From: Aeromonas aquatica
GTDB taxonomy: Bacteria > Pseudomonadota > Gammaproteobacteria > Enterobacterales > Aeromonadaceae
Assembly (NCBI RefSeq): GCF_000764655.1
Contig: NZ_JRGL01000092.1
Span: 62,001 to 126,000 of the forward strand
Direction: 5' to 3'
DNA: 64,000 nt
Shown: piece after piece, positions 24,909 through 35,782 of the stretch
Layout of the letters: each line of letters starts with the position of its first letter
How positions within the stretch are numbered: position 1 is the stretch's first letter
Translations under genes and position numbers: made by a program
Notes under the pieces: generated by a model
What the model was told of the DNA's origin: nothing
Databases searched by the model: none
What the model saw: only the letters and a program-made list of their open reading frames with translations

Positions 24909-24923
24909 TGATAATAATTCTCA
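24909..24923. promoter_or_regulatory. Fur box directly upstream of the haem receptor gene
   Basis: TGATAATAATTCTCA matches the 7-1-7 Fur core at all but one position and ends 14 bases before the GTG start, overlapping the likely leader next to the ribosome site. Confidence 0.85.
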
Positions 24924-24937
24924 ATAAGGATTTTGCA

Positions 24938-27031
24938 GTGGCGCACAACAACACCCCCTCACTGATTGCTCTCGCCGTGGCGGCGGGCCTTGCTTCCCCT
25001 GTCTTCGCAGCAGACAAGAAAGCCGATGAAGTCATTGTCGTCAGCGGCTCCCGGATGGAGCAGAAACTGGAAGATGTCTCAGGCCCCATCTCCGTCATCA
25101 CCTCCGAACAGATCGAAGAGCAGGTCGTCAGCAACGTCGCCGACCTGTTCCGCTACGAGCCGGGTGTTTCCGTGTTGGGCGGGGCGGGCGATGCCCAGAC
25201 CTTCGTCATTCGTGGCATGGGCGAGAACCGTGTCAAGATAGTGCAGGACGGGGTGCGCCAGAACGACGCCTACAAGAACGGCGGGGTAGGCCAGACCTAT
25301 TTCGATACCGACATGATCAAGCAGGTTGAGGTGGCCAAGGGGCCAGCCTCCGCCGCCTACGGCTCCGATGCCCTGGGTGGCGTCATCGCCATCACCACCA
25401 AGGACGCCAGCGATTTCCTCAAGGGCCGGGACAGCTATCTGGACGCGACCACGGGCTATGCCTCCAGCAGCCACCAGAACATGGCTGGCATCACAGGCGC
25501 CCTGCGTACCGGTGATGTGGAGAGTCTGCTGCGCTACACCTGGCGCGATGGCGGTGTGACCCAGAACTACGACAGCGACAAGAACGAATTCGACATCGTC
25601 AGCCAGGCCGTGCTGTTCAAGAGCCAGTGGAATGTCAGCGACGATCAGTTCCTGAAACTGACCCTCGACTACTTCACCGAGGGACAGGATCCGGACGCCG
25701 TCGATCTGACCAAGGCGGGCTCCGTCTTCAAGCAGCCGATCACCGACAAGGACACCGACAACCTCTCCCTGATGCTGGATCATGGCCTCGCCCTGAACCA
25801 GGTCTGGGCCGATCGGGTCGACAGCAAGCTCTATTACGCTCGTACCAAGCAGACCCTGGATCAGTATGCCTCTTCCAAGTATCCGGTCAGCCCGAACAAC
25901 CCTTATGTGACCAAGAACTCCCTGGACAGCAACGGCTTCGACCAGGAGAGCCTGGGGGCTCAGGTGAAATTCAGCAAGGCCCTCGCCAGCCAGCGTTTGG
26001 CCTGGGGCGTCGAGTATGAGCACACCGACAACGAGCGGACCCGTTTCAAGGCGCCGACCAAGCCCGGTGACTTCGTCGGCTACAACGAGCTGAGCTTCCC
26101 GTCCACCACCAGCGAGCGCGCCGCACTCTGGGCCTTTGACGAGATCAAGTTTGGCGAGCGCTGGGTGCTGACCCCGGGTGCCCGTTACGAATACTACAAG
26201 ATGACCCCGGACGAAGATCCGGCTTACACCGGCGAGAAGCTCAAGAAGTTCTCCGAAGGGGAGTTCTCACCCAAGCTGGGGCTGGTGTTCAAGGCGCACG
26301 AGGCGGCCAACCTGTTTGCCCAGTACAGCCACGGTTTCAAGGCACCCATGTATGACAACGCCTTCTCCACCCTGAACCATCAGGCGTACGGTTATCGCAT
26401 CGAGCCGAACCCGGACCTCAAGCCCGAGAGCAGCGACGGTATCGATCTGGGGGTACGTGGCAGCGCCGGTGGCTTCAGCTACGAAGTGGCGACCTTCTAC
26501 AACAAGTTCGAGGACTTCATTGAGCTGGCCCAGATCGGCATGGAAGGCCGCACCGCCATCTATCAGTATCAGAACCTGGACAAGGCGACCACCAAGGGGG
26601 TCGAGGCCAAGGCCGATTACTGGCTCAATGATCTGGTCAACATCTGGGGCAACCTGGCCTACATCGAAGGCAAGGATGGGGATGGCAACTACATCAACAG
26701 CCTGAGCCCGCTCAACGGCAGCCTTGGCCTGCGCCTGGAACAGCCGAACTGGAACCTCAACACCGCCCTGCGCTTCGCCGATGACATGGACAAGGTGGGC
26801 AAGGATTCCCGCGGCAACGACAACATCAAGAGCGCCGGCTGGGGTGTGGTGGACATCTACGCCCAGTTCAAGCCGATGCAGGATCTGCAGCTCAACGTCG
26901 GTGTCTTCAACCTGTTTGACAAGGAATACGTCAACTACGAGAGCATCACCGGCCTGAGTGCGACCAGCGATACCACCAACCAGACCGAGCCGGGCCGCAA
27001 CCTGAGCGCCCGCGTCAAGTACGTGTTCTGA
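24938..27031 (+). CDS. hutA: TonB-dependent haem/haemoglobin receptor
   Basis: A GTG start at 24938 fits AAGGA seven bases upstream and gives a clean signal peptide (VAHNNTPSLIALAVAAGLASPVFA). The plug domain follows (DEVIVVSGSRMEQKLEDVSGPISVIT, with a TonB-box-like DEVIVV), then PGVSVLGGAGDAQTFVIRGMGENRV and GPASAAYGSDALGGVIAITTK. The barrel carries the haem-receptor motifs YSHGFKAP (FRAP-type) and NPDLKPE (NPDL) near residues 470-510. The protein ends in an outer-membrane Phe (KYVF). It imports haem from host proteins using TonB energy. Two Fur boxes lie upstream. The symbol is by analogy to Vibrio HutA; HmuR-type naming would be equally fair. Confidence 0.88.
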   Translation: MAHNNTPSLIALAVAAGLASPVFAADKKADEVIVVSGSRMEQKLEDVSGPISVITSEQIEEQVVSNVADLFRYEPGVSVLGGAGDAQTFVIRGMGENRVKIVQDGVRQNDAYKNGGVGQTYFDTDMIKQVEVAKGPASAAYGSDALGGVIAITTKDASDFLKGRDSYLDATTGYASSSHQNMAGITGALRTGDVESLLRYTWRDGGVTQNYDSDKNEFDIVSQAVLFKSQWNVSDDQFLKLTLDYFTEGQDPDAVDLTKAGSVFKQPITDKDTDNLSLMLDHGLALNQVWADRVDSKLYYARTKQTLDQYASSKYPVSPNNPYVTKNSLDSNGFDQESLGAQVKFSKALASQRLAWGVEYEHTDNERTRFKAPTKPGDFVGYNELSFPSTTSERAALWAFDEIKFGERWVLTPGARYEYYKMTPDEDPAYTGEKLKKFSEGEFSPKLGLVFKAHEAANLFAQYSHGFKAPMYDNAFSTLNHQAYGYRIEPNPDLKPESSDGIDLGVRGSAGGFSYEVATFYNKFEDFIELAQIGMEGRTAIYQYQNLDKATTKGVEAKADYWLNDLVNIWGNLAYIEGKDGDGNYINSLSPLNGSLGLRLEQPNWNLNTALRFADDMDKVGKDSRGNDNIKSAGWGVVDIYAQFKPMQDLQLNVGVFNLFDKEYVNYESITGLSATSDTTNQTEPGRNLSARVKYVF

Positions 27032-27054
27032 TACTCAACCTGACTGTGATGACG

Positions 27055-27075
27055 AAGGGGCCCTTGGGCCCCTTT
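27055..27075 (+). terminator. Terminator after the haem receptor gene
   Basis: AAGGGGCCC-TT-GGGCCCCTTT followed by CTCGTTTTG; a compact GC stem with a short T-rich tail, 24 bases after the stop. Confidence 0.8.
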
Positions 27076-27282
27076 CTCGTTTTGCCTATTGTGCGCCGAC
27101 CCAAAAGGTAATCTGAGCCGGAGGATTGTGCCGCCAGCAGAGGTGGCGTGACTCAATGAAGCAGGGCCGGGACAAGGGTTTAACGCTGTTGATATTTATG
27201 ATGTTTATTCTCTCCCGCGCGAGGGGATCGGCGCGCCAAAATCGGTTATCATTTGTCCCCCTTGCGCCGTTGCCGAGTCCTT

Positions 27283-28425
27283 ATGCCTGCCTTCTCCTGG
27301 TTAGCCCTGTTCTTTGGTGCCTTCTACTTCGTTTATGGCGCCTATCTGCCGTTCTGGTCGCTCTGGCTGGAGGGAATAGGCGTGAGCGCCGAGCAGATCG
27401 GCCTGCTGCTCGGGGCGGGCATGGCGATCCGTTTCGCCGGCAACCTGGTGGTAATGGGACAGCTCAAGGGCGCTGGGCACCTGTTGCCCGTCACCCGGCT
27501 GCTCTGTGTGCTGAGCCTGCTGGCCTTCCTCGGATTCTATGTCAGCCATCAGCTCTGGTGGCTGGTGGTGCTGACCCTGGTGGCGAACTTCATCTACCCG
27601 ACCCTGATGCCCATGGGGGAGGCGCTGGCCACCCGCATGGTGGTGCAGGCCCACCTCGATTACGGCAAGGTGCGGCTGTGTGGCTCCTTCGCCTTTATCG
27701 TCGCCTCCACCCTGGTCGGCGCCCTGGTCGGCAATTTTGGCAGCGACTGGGTGCTGCACACCATGGTGGCCGGGCTACTGCTGATGTTGATGCTGAGCGC
27801 GCTACCGCTGCGGCCCGCTCCACAGGAGTTGCAAGGGGAGCGGGCCAAGGCCTCGCTGAAGGAGACCCTTAAATCCGCGCCGGTACGGCGTTTTCTGCTG
27901 ATCACCGCCCTGTTGCAAGGCAGTCATGCTGCCTACTACGGTTTCAGCGCCATCTACTGGAAGGCCGAAGGCTACAGCGGCACCATTATCGGCTATCTGT
28001 GGGCGCTGGGGGTGGTGGCGGAGATCTGCATGTTTGCCGCCGACAAGCGCTTCCTCCAGCGTTTCGGGGCCCAGACCCTGTTCCTGGTCGGCGCCATCGG
28101 CTGCGTGGTGCGCTGGAGCCTGCTCGGCGCCTCCAGCGAGCTGTGGGTGCTGGTGCTCGGCCAGTTGCTGCATGCTGTCACCTTCTGCGTCAGCCACCTG
28201 GGGGCTATCCGCTTCATGACCCGCCAACTGCCCCCCGAGCAGCTCATTCCCACCCAGGCACTCTACGCAGCACTGGGTCTTGGCATCACGGTGGCGGCAC
28301 TGATGGCGCTGTGCGGCCTGTTGTTCGAGCCACTCGGTGGGGGAATTTTCTTCATCATGATCCTGGTGGTGCTGCCGGTCTTCTTCCTGCGTTTGCGCAC
28401 GGCGGCCGAAGGGGCACCGGCCTGA
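27283..28425 (+). CDS. MFS transporter, HcaT/nucleoside-permease-like family
   Basis: The start at 27283 (MPAFSWLALFFGAFYFVYGAYLPFWSLWL) aligns with the usual start of the family; a longer TTG frame at 27253 is less likely. About twelve membrane segments are visible. LLLGAGMAIRFAGNL, DYGKVRLCGSFAFIVAS and GFSAIYWKAEGYS are typical of the phenylpropionate permease (HcaT) group. The substrate is not predictable, since no catabolic genes are adjacent. It may be cotranscribed with the sensor kinase 78 bases downstream. Confidence 0.82.
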   Translation: MPAFSWLALFFGAFYFVYGAYLPFWSLWLEGIGVSAEQIGLLLGAGMAIRFAGNLVVMGQLKGAGHLLPVTRLLCVLSLLAFLGFYVSHQLWWLVVLTLVANFIYPTLMPMGEALATRMVVQAHLDYGKVRLCGSFAFIVASTLVGALVGNFGSDWVLHTMVAGLLLMLMLSALPLRPAPQELQGERAKASLKETLKSAPVRRFLLITALLQGSHAAYYGFSAIYWKAEGYSGTIIGYLWALGVVAEICMFAADKRFLQRFGAQTLFLVGAIGCVVRWSLLGASSELWVLVLGQLLHAVTFCVSHLGAIRFMTRQLPPEQLIPTQALYAALGLGITVAALMALCGLLFEPLGGGIFFIMILVVLPVFFLRLRTAAEGAPA

Positions 28426-28503
28426 GCGAGCAGGATGACACCGCCTCGTCAGGGTTCTAGACTGGCGCGGCTCTCAACATATCTGGACAGGGGAATAAGG
28501 TAG

Positions 28504-31500
28504 ATGCACCAAGGATGGCTGCTGATCGGGTTGTCGCTCGCCTATCTGGGCTTGTTGTTTCTCATCGCCTTCGTGGCGGACAAGAACAAGCGCCGCCGGC
28601 CCAAGGGGCAACCCCTGCTCTATAGCCTGTCGCTGGCGGTCTACTGCACCTCTTGGACCTTCTTCGGTACCGTCGGCCAGGCCAGCGAATCTCCCTGGTC
28701 CCCCGTGCCCATCTACCTCGGCCCCATGCTGGTGTTCCTGTTCGGCTGGCGCCTGCTGGCCCGGCTCATCCTGGTGGCCAAGCGCGAGCACATCACCTCC
28801 ATCGCCGACTTCATCGCCGCCCGCTATGGCAAGTCCCAGCGCCTCGCCATGGTGATCAGCCTGATCGCCATCATGGGCATACTTCCCTACCTGGTGCTGC
28901 AGCTCAAGGCGATCGTCACCGGGCTGGACCTGCTGATGGCCAACGCTGTGCCCGTTGGTACCCTGGGTTCGACAGCTGGCAACAGCGCCGGGCTGGCCCT
29001 CGGCGTCGCCCTGTTGCTGGCGCTGTTCAGCATCTTGTTCGGTACCCGCAACCTGGATGCCACCGAGCACCACCGCGGTATGGTGGTGGCCATCGCCTTC
29101 GAATCCGTGGTCAAGCTGCTCGCCTTCATGGGGGTGGGGGGCTTCGCGCTCTGGCTCATCATCGCCAAGCCGAGCCCGGCCCACGCCCAGGTGACCCGCG
29201 ACTTTCTCGATGCCGTGGTGGCGGTTACCCCGGGCAGCCTGCTGGAGCTCGCCATCTATACCCTGGTCGCCATGTGCGCCGTCATCTGCCTGCCGCGCCA
29301 GTTCCACGTGACTGTGGTGGAGAACAACCAGGGTCAGGATCTGCACTGGGCGCGCTGGCTGTTCCCGCTCTACCTGTTCCTGATGGGGCTCTTCATCTGG
29401 CCGCTGGCGCTGGCGGGCAAGCAGTGGGTGGGGGCCGACATGGCCTCGGATACCTATGTGATCAGCCTCCCCATGTCGCTGGGCTACGACGGCATGGCGA
29501 TGCTGGCGTTTCTCGGCGGTACCTCGGCGGCCACCGGCATGGTGATCGTCTGCACCATCGCCCTGGCGATCATGGTCAGCAACGATCTGGTGCTGCCGGT
29601 ATTGCTGCGCCGCTTCTGGCAACAGGGGCGGGACGAGCGGTTGATGCGGTTGCTGCTGCAGGTGCGCCGTGGCGCCATCCTGCTGATCCTGTTGGCGGCC
29701 TGGGCGCTCTATCTCTGGCTCGGCGATCTCACCAGCCTGTCGCGCATCGGCTACCTGTCGTTCGGCGCCGTGGCCCAGTTCGCCCCGGCGCTGCTGCTCG
29801 GTCTCTACTGGCGACACGGCAACCGCAAGGGGGTCTACCTCGGCCTCGCGCTCGGGGTCAGCCTCTGGTTCCTCACCCTGCTGGCGGAGAGCGGGTTGCT
29901 GGCGGGCTCGCCGCTGGAGGCGCTGCTGGCGCCGCCGGACTGGCCCGCTTTTCGCGATCTGAGCCTGGGAGCCTGGTGCATCTTCCTGAGCCTGCTGCTC
30001 AACCTGCTCGGCTATGTGGCGGGCTCCTTGTTGTCGCGGGCGGCGGTGAGCGAGCGGTTGCAGGCGGCGAACTTCGTCGGCAAGCCGAGCCGGGATCTGG
30101 CGGCGCTCTATCAGGCGCGGGTCTCGGTCAAGGAGCTGGAGATGCTGGCGGCCCGCTTCGTCGGCTCGAGCCGGGTCAAGCGCGCTTTCGGCCGCTTCGC
30201 CGGTGAACGCGGCGGAACCCTGGCCCCCCAGATGCAGGCGTCGGCGGAGCTTATCGCCCACACCGAGCGGCTGCTGGCCGGGGTCTTTGGCGCCTCGTCC
30301 GCCCGGCTGGTGCTGGCCTCGGCCCTGCAGGGGCGCAACATGCAGCTCGAGGAGATCGCCACCATAGTGGACGAGGCCTCGGATGTGTTTCGCTTCAACC
30401 GGGGCCTGCTGCAGGGGGCCATCGAACACATGGGGCAGGGGATCTCGGTGGTGGACAGGGAACTCAAGCTGGTGGCCTGGAACCGGCGCTACATAGAGCT
30501 GTTCCACTATCCCCCCGGTCTCATCCAGGTGGGGCGCTCCATCGAGGAGATCATCCGCTACAACGCCGAGCAGGGGCTCTGCGGTCCGGGCGAGCTGGAG
30601 GCTCATGTGGCGCGCCGGGTCGCCTTCATGCAGCGCGGCAGCCCCCACGTCTCGGCGCGGGAGCGACCGGATGGGCGGGTGATCGAGATGCAGGGCAACC
30701 CCATGCCGGCCGGCGGTTTCGTCATGACCTTCACCGACATCACTCCCTTCCGGGCGGCGGAGCGGGTGCTGCGAGAGGCCAACGAACACCTGGAGGCGCG
30801 GGTGGCCGAGCGCACCCACGAGCTGTCCGAGCTCAACCGTCAGCTGCTGCTGGTGAATCAGCAGGTGGAGCGGGCCAACCACTCCAAGAGCCGCTTCCTG
30901 GCGGCGGTGAGCCACGATCTGACCCAACCGCTGAACGCGGCCAAGCTGTTCACCTCCTCCCTGCTGGAGATGCTGCCCCAGGAGGGGGAGCAGGGAGTGG
31001 ATCAGAGGGCAGAGCAGGTCCGCATCGCCCGCCACATCGACGATGCCCTGGGGGCGACCGAGGACCTCATCACCGACTTGCTCGACATCTCCCGGCTCGA
31101 GGCGGGCAAGTTCAAGGCCAGGAAGCTCGACTTCGCCCTGAGCGACGTGCTGGGCAACCTCAAGGCGGAGTTCGGGGTGCTGGCCCAGGCGGGGGAGATC
31201 CAGTTCTCCGTGGTGGAGAGCAAGCTCGCGGTCTACAGCGACGTGCGCCTGCTGCGCCGGGTGCTGCAGAATTTCCTCACCAATGCGTTTCGCTACAACC
31301 CGGGGGGCCGAGTGCTGCTCGGCTGCCGTCGGCTGGGGGACAAGGTGCGCATCGAGGTGTGGGACAACGGCCCCGGCATCCCCCTCGACAAGCAGGAGAC
31401 CATCTTCGACGAGTTCTCCCGCCTCGATCACTCCCGCACCGCCAGGGAGCAGGGGCTGGGGCTGGGGCTCGCCATCGCCCGCGGCATCTCCCAGGTGCTG

Positions 31501-32001
31501 GGTCATCAGCTCTCATTGCGCAGCTGGCCACAGGCGGGATCCGTGTTCGCCATTACGTTAAATCTCGCGACCCGGCCCGTGATGCCCAGCCAGGCGACGG
31601 CTCCGGCGGTGCGGGACAGCCAGCTGGAGGGGATCAGGATCCTCTGCATCGACAACGAGGAGGACATCCTCACCGCCATGCACTCCCTGCTGGGGCGCTG
31701 GGGCTGCGAGGTGATGTGCGCCCAGAGTCTGGAGCAGGCGCAGGCACTCATCGGTGACGGCTTCCTGCCACAACTGGTGTTGTCGGATTATCACCTGGAT
31801 GACGGCAAGACCGGGTTGCAGGCGCTGCACATGATCCGGTTGGCCCACGGCAATGGCATCGGCGGCATCATCATCAGCGCGGATCGCAAGAGCGAGCTGC
31901 AGGCGCAGATCCGCGAGCACGGCTTCGGTTACGTCAGCAAACCGGTCAAGCCCCTCAAGCTGCGGGCGCTGATGAACAGCTTGTTGCTGCCCGTTGCGTG
32001 A
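28504..32001 (+). CDS. SLC5/CbrA-type hybrid sensor histidine kinase with receiver domain
   Basis: The 1165-residue protein joins a sodium/solute symporter-like membrane part (residues ~1-500, about 13 helices, e.g. YCTSWTFFGTVGQASESPW and LPRQFHVTVVENNQ), a linker, a PAS domain (~640-755, SVVDRELKLVAWNRRYIELF), a coiled coil, HisKA with His804 (AVSHDLTQPLNAAK), HATPase (NFLTNAFRYNPGG, DNGPGIP, GLGLGLAIARG) and a C-terminal receiver with Asp1095 (LVLSDYHLDD). It belongs with the CbrA/NahK-like kinases that couple solute sensing to gene control. The output regulator and ligand are unknown; an HPt protein must be elsewhere. The gene ends about 200 bases before riboswitch 1. Confidence 0.88.
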   Translation: MHQGWLLIGLSLAYLGLLFLIAFVADKNKRRRPKGQPLLYSLSLAVYCTSWTFFGTVGQASESPWSPVPIYLGPMLVFLFGWRLLARLILVAKREHITSIADFIAARYGKSQRLAMVISLIAIMGILPYLVLQLKAIVTGLDLLMANAVPVGTLGSTAGNSAGLALGVALLLALFSILFGTRNLDATEHHRGMVVAIAFESVVKLLAFMGVGGFALWLIIAKPSPAHAQVTRDFLDAVVAVTPGSLLELAIYTLVAMCAVICLPRQFHVTVVENNQGQDLHWARWLFPLYLFLMGLFIWPLALAGKQWVGADMASDTYVISLPMSLGYDGMAMLAFLGGTSAATGMVIVCTIALAIMVSNDLVLPVLLRRFWQQGRDERLMRLLLQVRRGAILLILLAAWALYLWLGDLTSLSRIGYLSFGAVAQFAPALLLGLYWRHGNRKGVYLGLALGVSLWFLTLLAESGLLAGSPLEALLAPPDWPAFRDLSLGAWCIFLSLLLNLLGYVAGSLLSRAAVSERLQAANFVGKPSRDLAALYQARVSVKELEMLAARFVGSSRVKRAFGRFAGERGGTLAPQMQASAELIAHTERLLAGVFGASSARLVLASALQGRNMQLEEIATIVDEASDVFRFNRGLLQGAIEHMGQGISVVDRELKLVAWNRRYIELFHYPPGLIQVGRSIEEIIRYNAEQGLCGPGELEAHVARRVAFMQRGSPHVSARERPDGRVIEMQGNPMPAGGFVMTFTDITPFRAAERVLREANEHLEARVAERTHELSELNRQLLLVNQQVERANHSKSRFLAAVSHDLTQPLNAAKLFTSSLLEMLPQEGEQGVDQRAEQVRIARHIDDALGATEDLITDLLDISRLEAGKFKARKLDFALSDVLGNLKAEFGVLAQAGEIQFSVVESKLAVYSDVRLLRRVLQNFLTNAFRYNPGGRVLLGCRRLGDKVRIEVWDNGPGIPLDKQETIFDEFSRLDHSRTAREQGLGLGLAIARGISQVLGHQLSLRSWPQAGSVFAITLNLATRPVMPSQATAPAVRDSQLEGIRILCIDNEEDILTAMHSLLGRWGCEVMCAQSLEQAQALIGDGFLPQLVLSDYHLDDGKTGLQALHMIRLAHGNGIGGIIISADRKSELQAQIREHGFGYVSKPVKPLKLRALMNSLLLPVA

Positions 32002-32204
32002 CTGGAATCACAGAACCCATCATTGCTCGGCAGAGGGGCAACAGTTCTAATTTCGAGATATCGACGCGTATGTCGTGATTTTGCAGGCGTGTTCGCTGCC
32101 ATCTATGAATCGTGAGTCCCTTTCACTGTCATTTCTACTAGGTGGCGGGGCCATTTCTCTCATCTATAGTCATTCGGCGATTATTTTCATCGCAAATCAA
32201 GTTG

Positions 32205-32296
32205 TGTAAAAAGGCAAACCGGACGAAAGTCCGGGACGCAAAGCCTCCGGTCTAAGGGTCAAAGTACCTAGGATAGCGGGGCCACCACAGGTTGTA
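32205..32296 (+). ncRNA. c-di-GMP-I (GEMM) riboswitch, upstream of chitinase A
   Basis: The aptamer shows all conserved parts: AAGGCAAACC, a CCGGAC-GAAA-GTCCGG hairpin whose GNRA loop docks in the second stem, GGGACGCAAAGCCTCCGG, CTAAGG...CCTAGGATAGCGGGGCCACC. It lies in the 399-base leader before chiA. Downstream come a CCATGG-GCCAAG-CCATGG hairpin (32301-32318) and TTGCCTTTTT (32353-32362), which is complementary to AAAAAGGCAA at the aptamer's 5' edge (32208-32217). No strong terminator is seen, so control of translation, processing or a long-range switch is possible. The 32002-32200 stretch before it holds the promoter; I see no clear operator there. Confidence 0.93.
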
Positions 32297-32388
32297 TCGT
32301 CCATGGGCCAAGCCATGGTGTCGATGTCGTCTGCGTTACCTGTCAGGTTGCGTTGCCTTTTTCGTTGCTCATACCAATAACGAAATAA

Positions 32389-35001
<2,613 letters not shown>

Positions 35002-35010
35002 TTGCCATCA

Positions 35011-35037
35011 GGAATGGGGCCTGGGCCCCATTCCTTT
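35011..35037 (+). terminator. Terminator of chiA
   Basis: GGAATGGGGCC-TG-GGCCCCATTCCTTT. The same hairpin, with a changed loop, ends the metalloprotease gene at 38489, part of the shared 3' block. Confidence 0.9.
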
Positions 35038-35137
35038 CTCCTGTGGCGCTTTGCGGGCTGACCTCAGCTCGGGGCGGATAAACCGCCAGCCATGGCCATC
35101 AGCGTGAATCTTGTCGACTCAATTAATCATTTTTTCA

Positions 35138-35165
35138 TTAAGATGAAAAAATATTTTCATCTTAA
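35138..35165. promoter_or_regulatory. 12-bp perfect inverted repeat upstream of riboswitch 2
   Basis: TTAAGATGAAAA-AATA-TTTTCATCTTAA is a perfect AT-rich dyad about 170 bp before the second riboswitch, in the 510-base gap between chiA and the chiA remnant. It could be a dimeric regulator's operator or a weak hairpin; nothing else in 35040-35330 stands out. Confidence 0.45.
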
Positions 35166-35333
35166 AAATACCGTCCAAATAGTGATTTTGACGGTTGATA
35201 TCCGGTCTAACACCGAGCTTAACCCTGCCTGTATGGCATTTGTTGATATAACACATAGTTAAGCTCCCGTTCAGTAATTTGCAGTGACTGCGCCGATAGA
35301 GAATAATCGCGGCGCACTACTGATTAATTTGTG

Positions 35334-35425
35334 TATAAGGGCAAACCGGTTGAAAAGCCGGGACGCAAAGCTTCCGGTCTAAGGATCCATGATCTAGGAC
35401 AGCGGGGCCGCCACAGGTCGTATCG
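35334..35425 (+). ncRNA. Second c-di-GMP-I (GEMM) riboswitch, paralogue of the chiA one
   Basis: The core is AGGGCAAACC, CCGGTT-GAAA-AGCCGG, GGGACGCAAAGCTTCCGG, CTAAGG...TCTAGGACAGCGGGGCCGCC. As at chiA, a hairpin follows (GATCTTC-TGCCAAGG-GAAGATC, 35425-35446) whose loop keeps GCCAAG while the stem is entirely different, and then GGTTGCCTTGTCCTTAT complementary to ATAAGGGCAAACC at the aptamer's 5' edge. The ribosome-site region (AATAACGAAAAAGGA) is also shared. The leader now precedes a broken chiA start and the metalloprotease gene. Confidence 0.92.
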
Positions 35426-35511
35426 ATCTTCTGCCAAGGGAAGATCCTGCCTCATCTACTGGTTGCCTTGTCCTTATCGTATTGACTAATAACGAAAAAG
35501 GATTACTCGCC

Positions 35512-35690
35512 ATGCAAAGTCCATCCCCCGCGCTGCCGACCTCTTTGGTTGGCGCTCTGTTTGTCTCCCCTTTATGCCGCCACTCCTGGCAGACCCCGCC
35601 TCGGCTGGGGTGAAACCCGGCTCGCCATCACCGAGCTCAACCCGTCCGCTCACGCCCCGCCGGTCAAGGAGATCGCCGCCAGTAGCAGCA
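35512..35690 (+). pseudogene. Frameshifted 5' remnant of a second chiA gene
   Basis: ATG at 35512 opens MQSPSPALP...LVGAL, matching the chiA signal peptide region. After a frame change near 35560 the sequence reads AATPGRPRLGWGETRLAITELN, homologous to [21 protein letters not shown] of ChiA. Homology is lost by about 35690. It stands exactly where chiA stands behind riboswitch 1, so it is the start of a duplicated chitinase gene whose catalytic part is gone. A GCCTGCC-ACCC-GGGCAGGC hairpin follows at 35741-35759, just before the protease start. Confidence 0.8.
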
Positions 35691-35782
35691 GGAGGAGGGG
35701 GTTGAACTCTGTGCTCATGTCAACGCAATAACAACAACGAGCCTGCCACCCGGGCAGGCGCAAAAAATAGGGAAATAACGCG

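Noticed and set aside
28474-31506. A 1010-codon open frame antisense to the hybrid sensor kinase
   Set aside because: Gln/Gly/His/Pro-rich shadow translation of a GC-rich gene, no ribosome site, no domain; the sense strand has a full kinase.
32118-32136. A CRP site upstream of chiA (CGTGA...TCACT)
   Set aside because: Spacing is seven instead of six bases and the left half-site has a mismatch.
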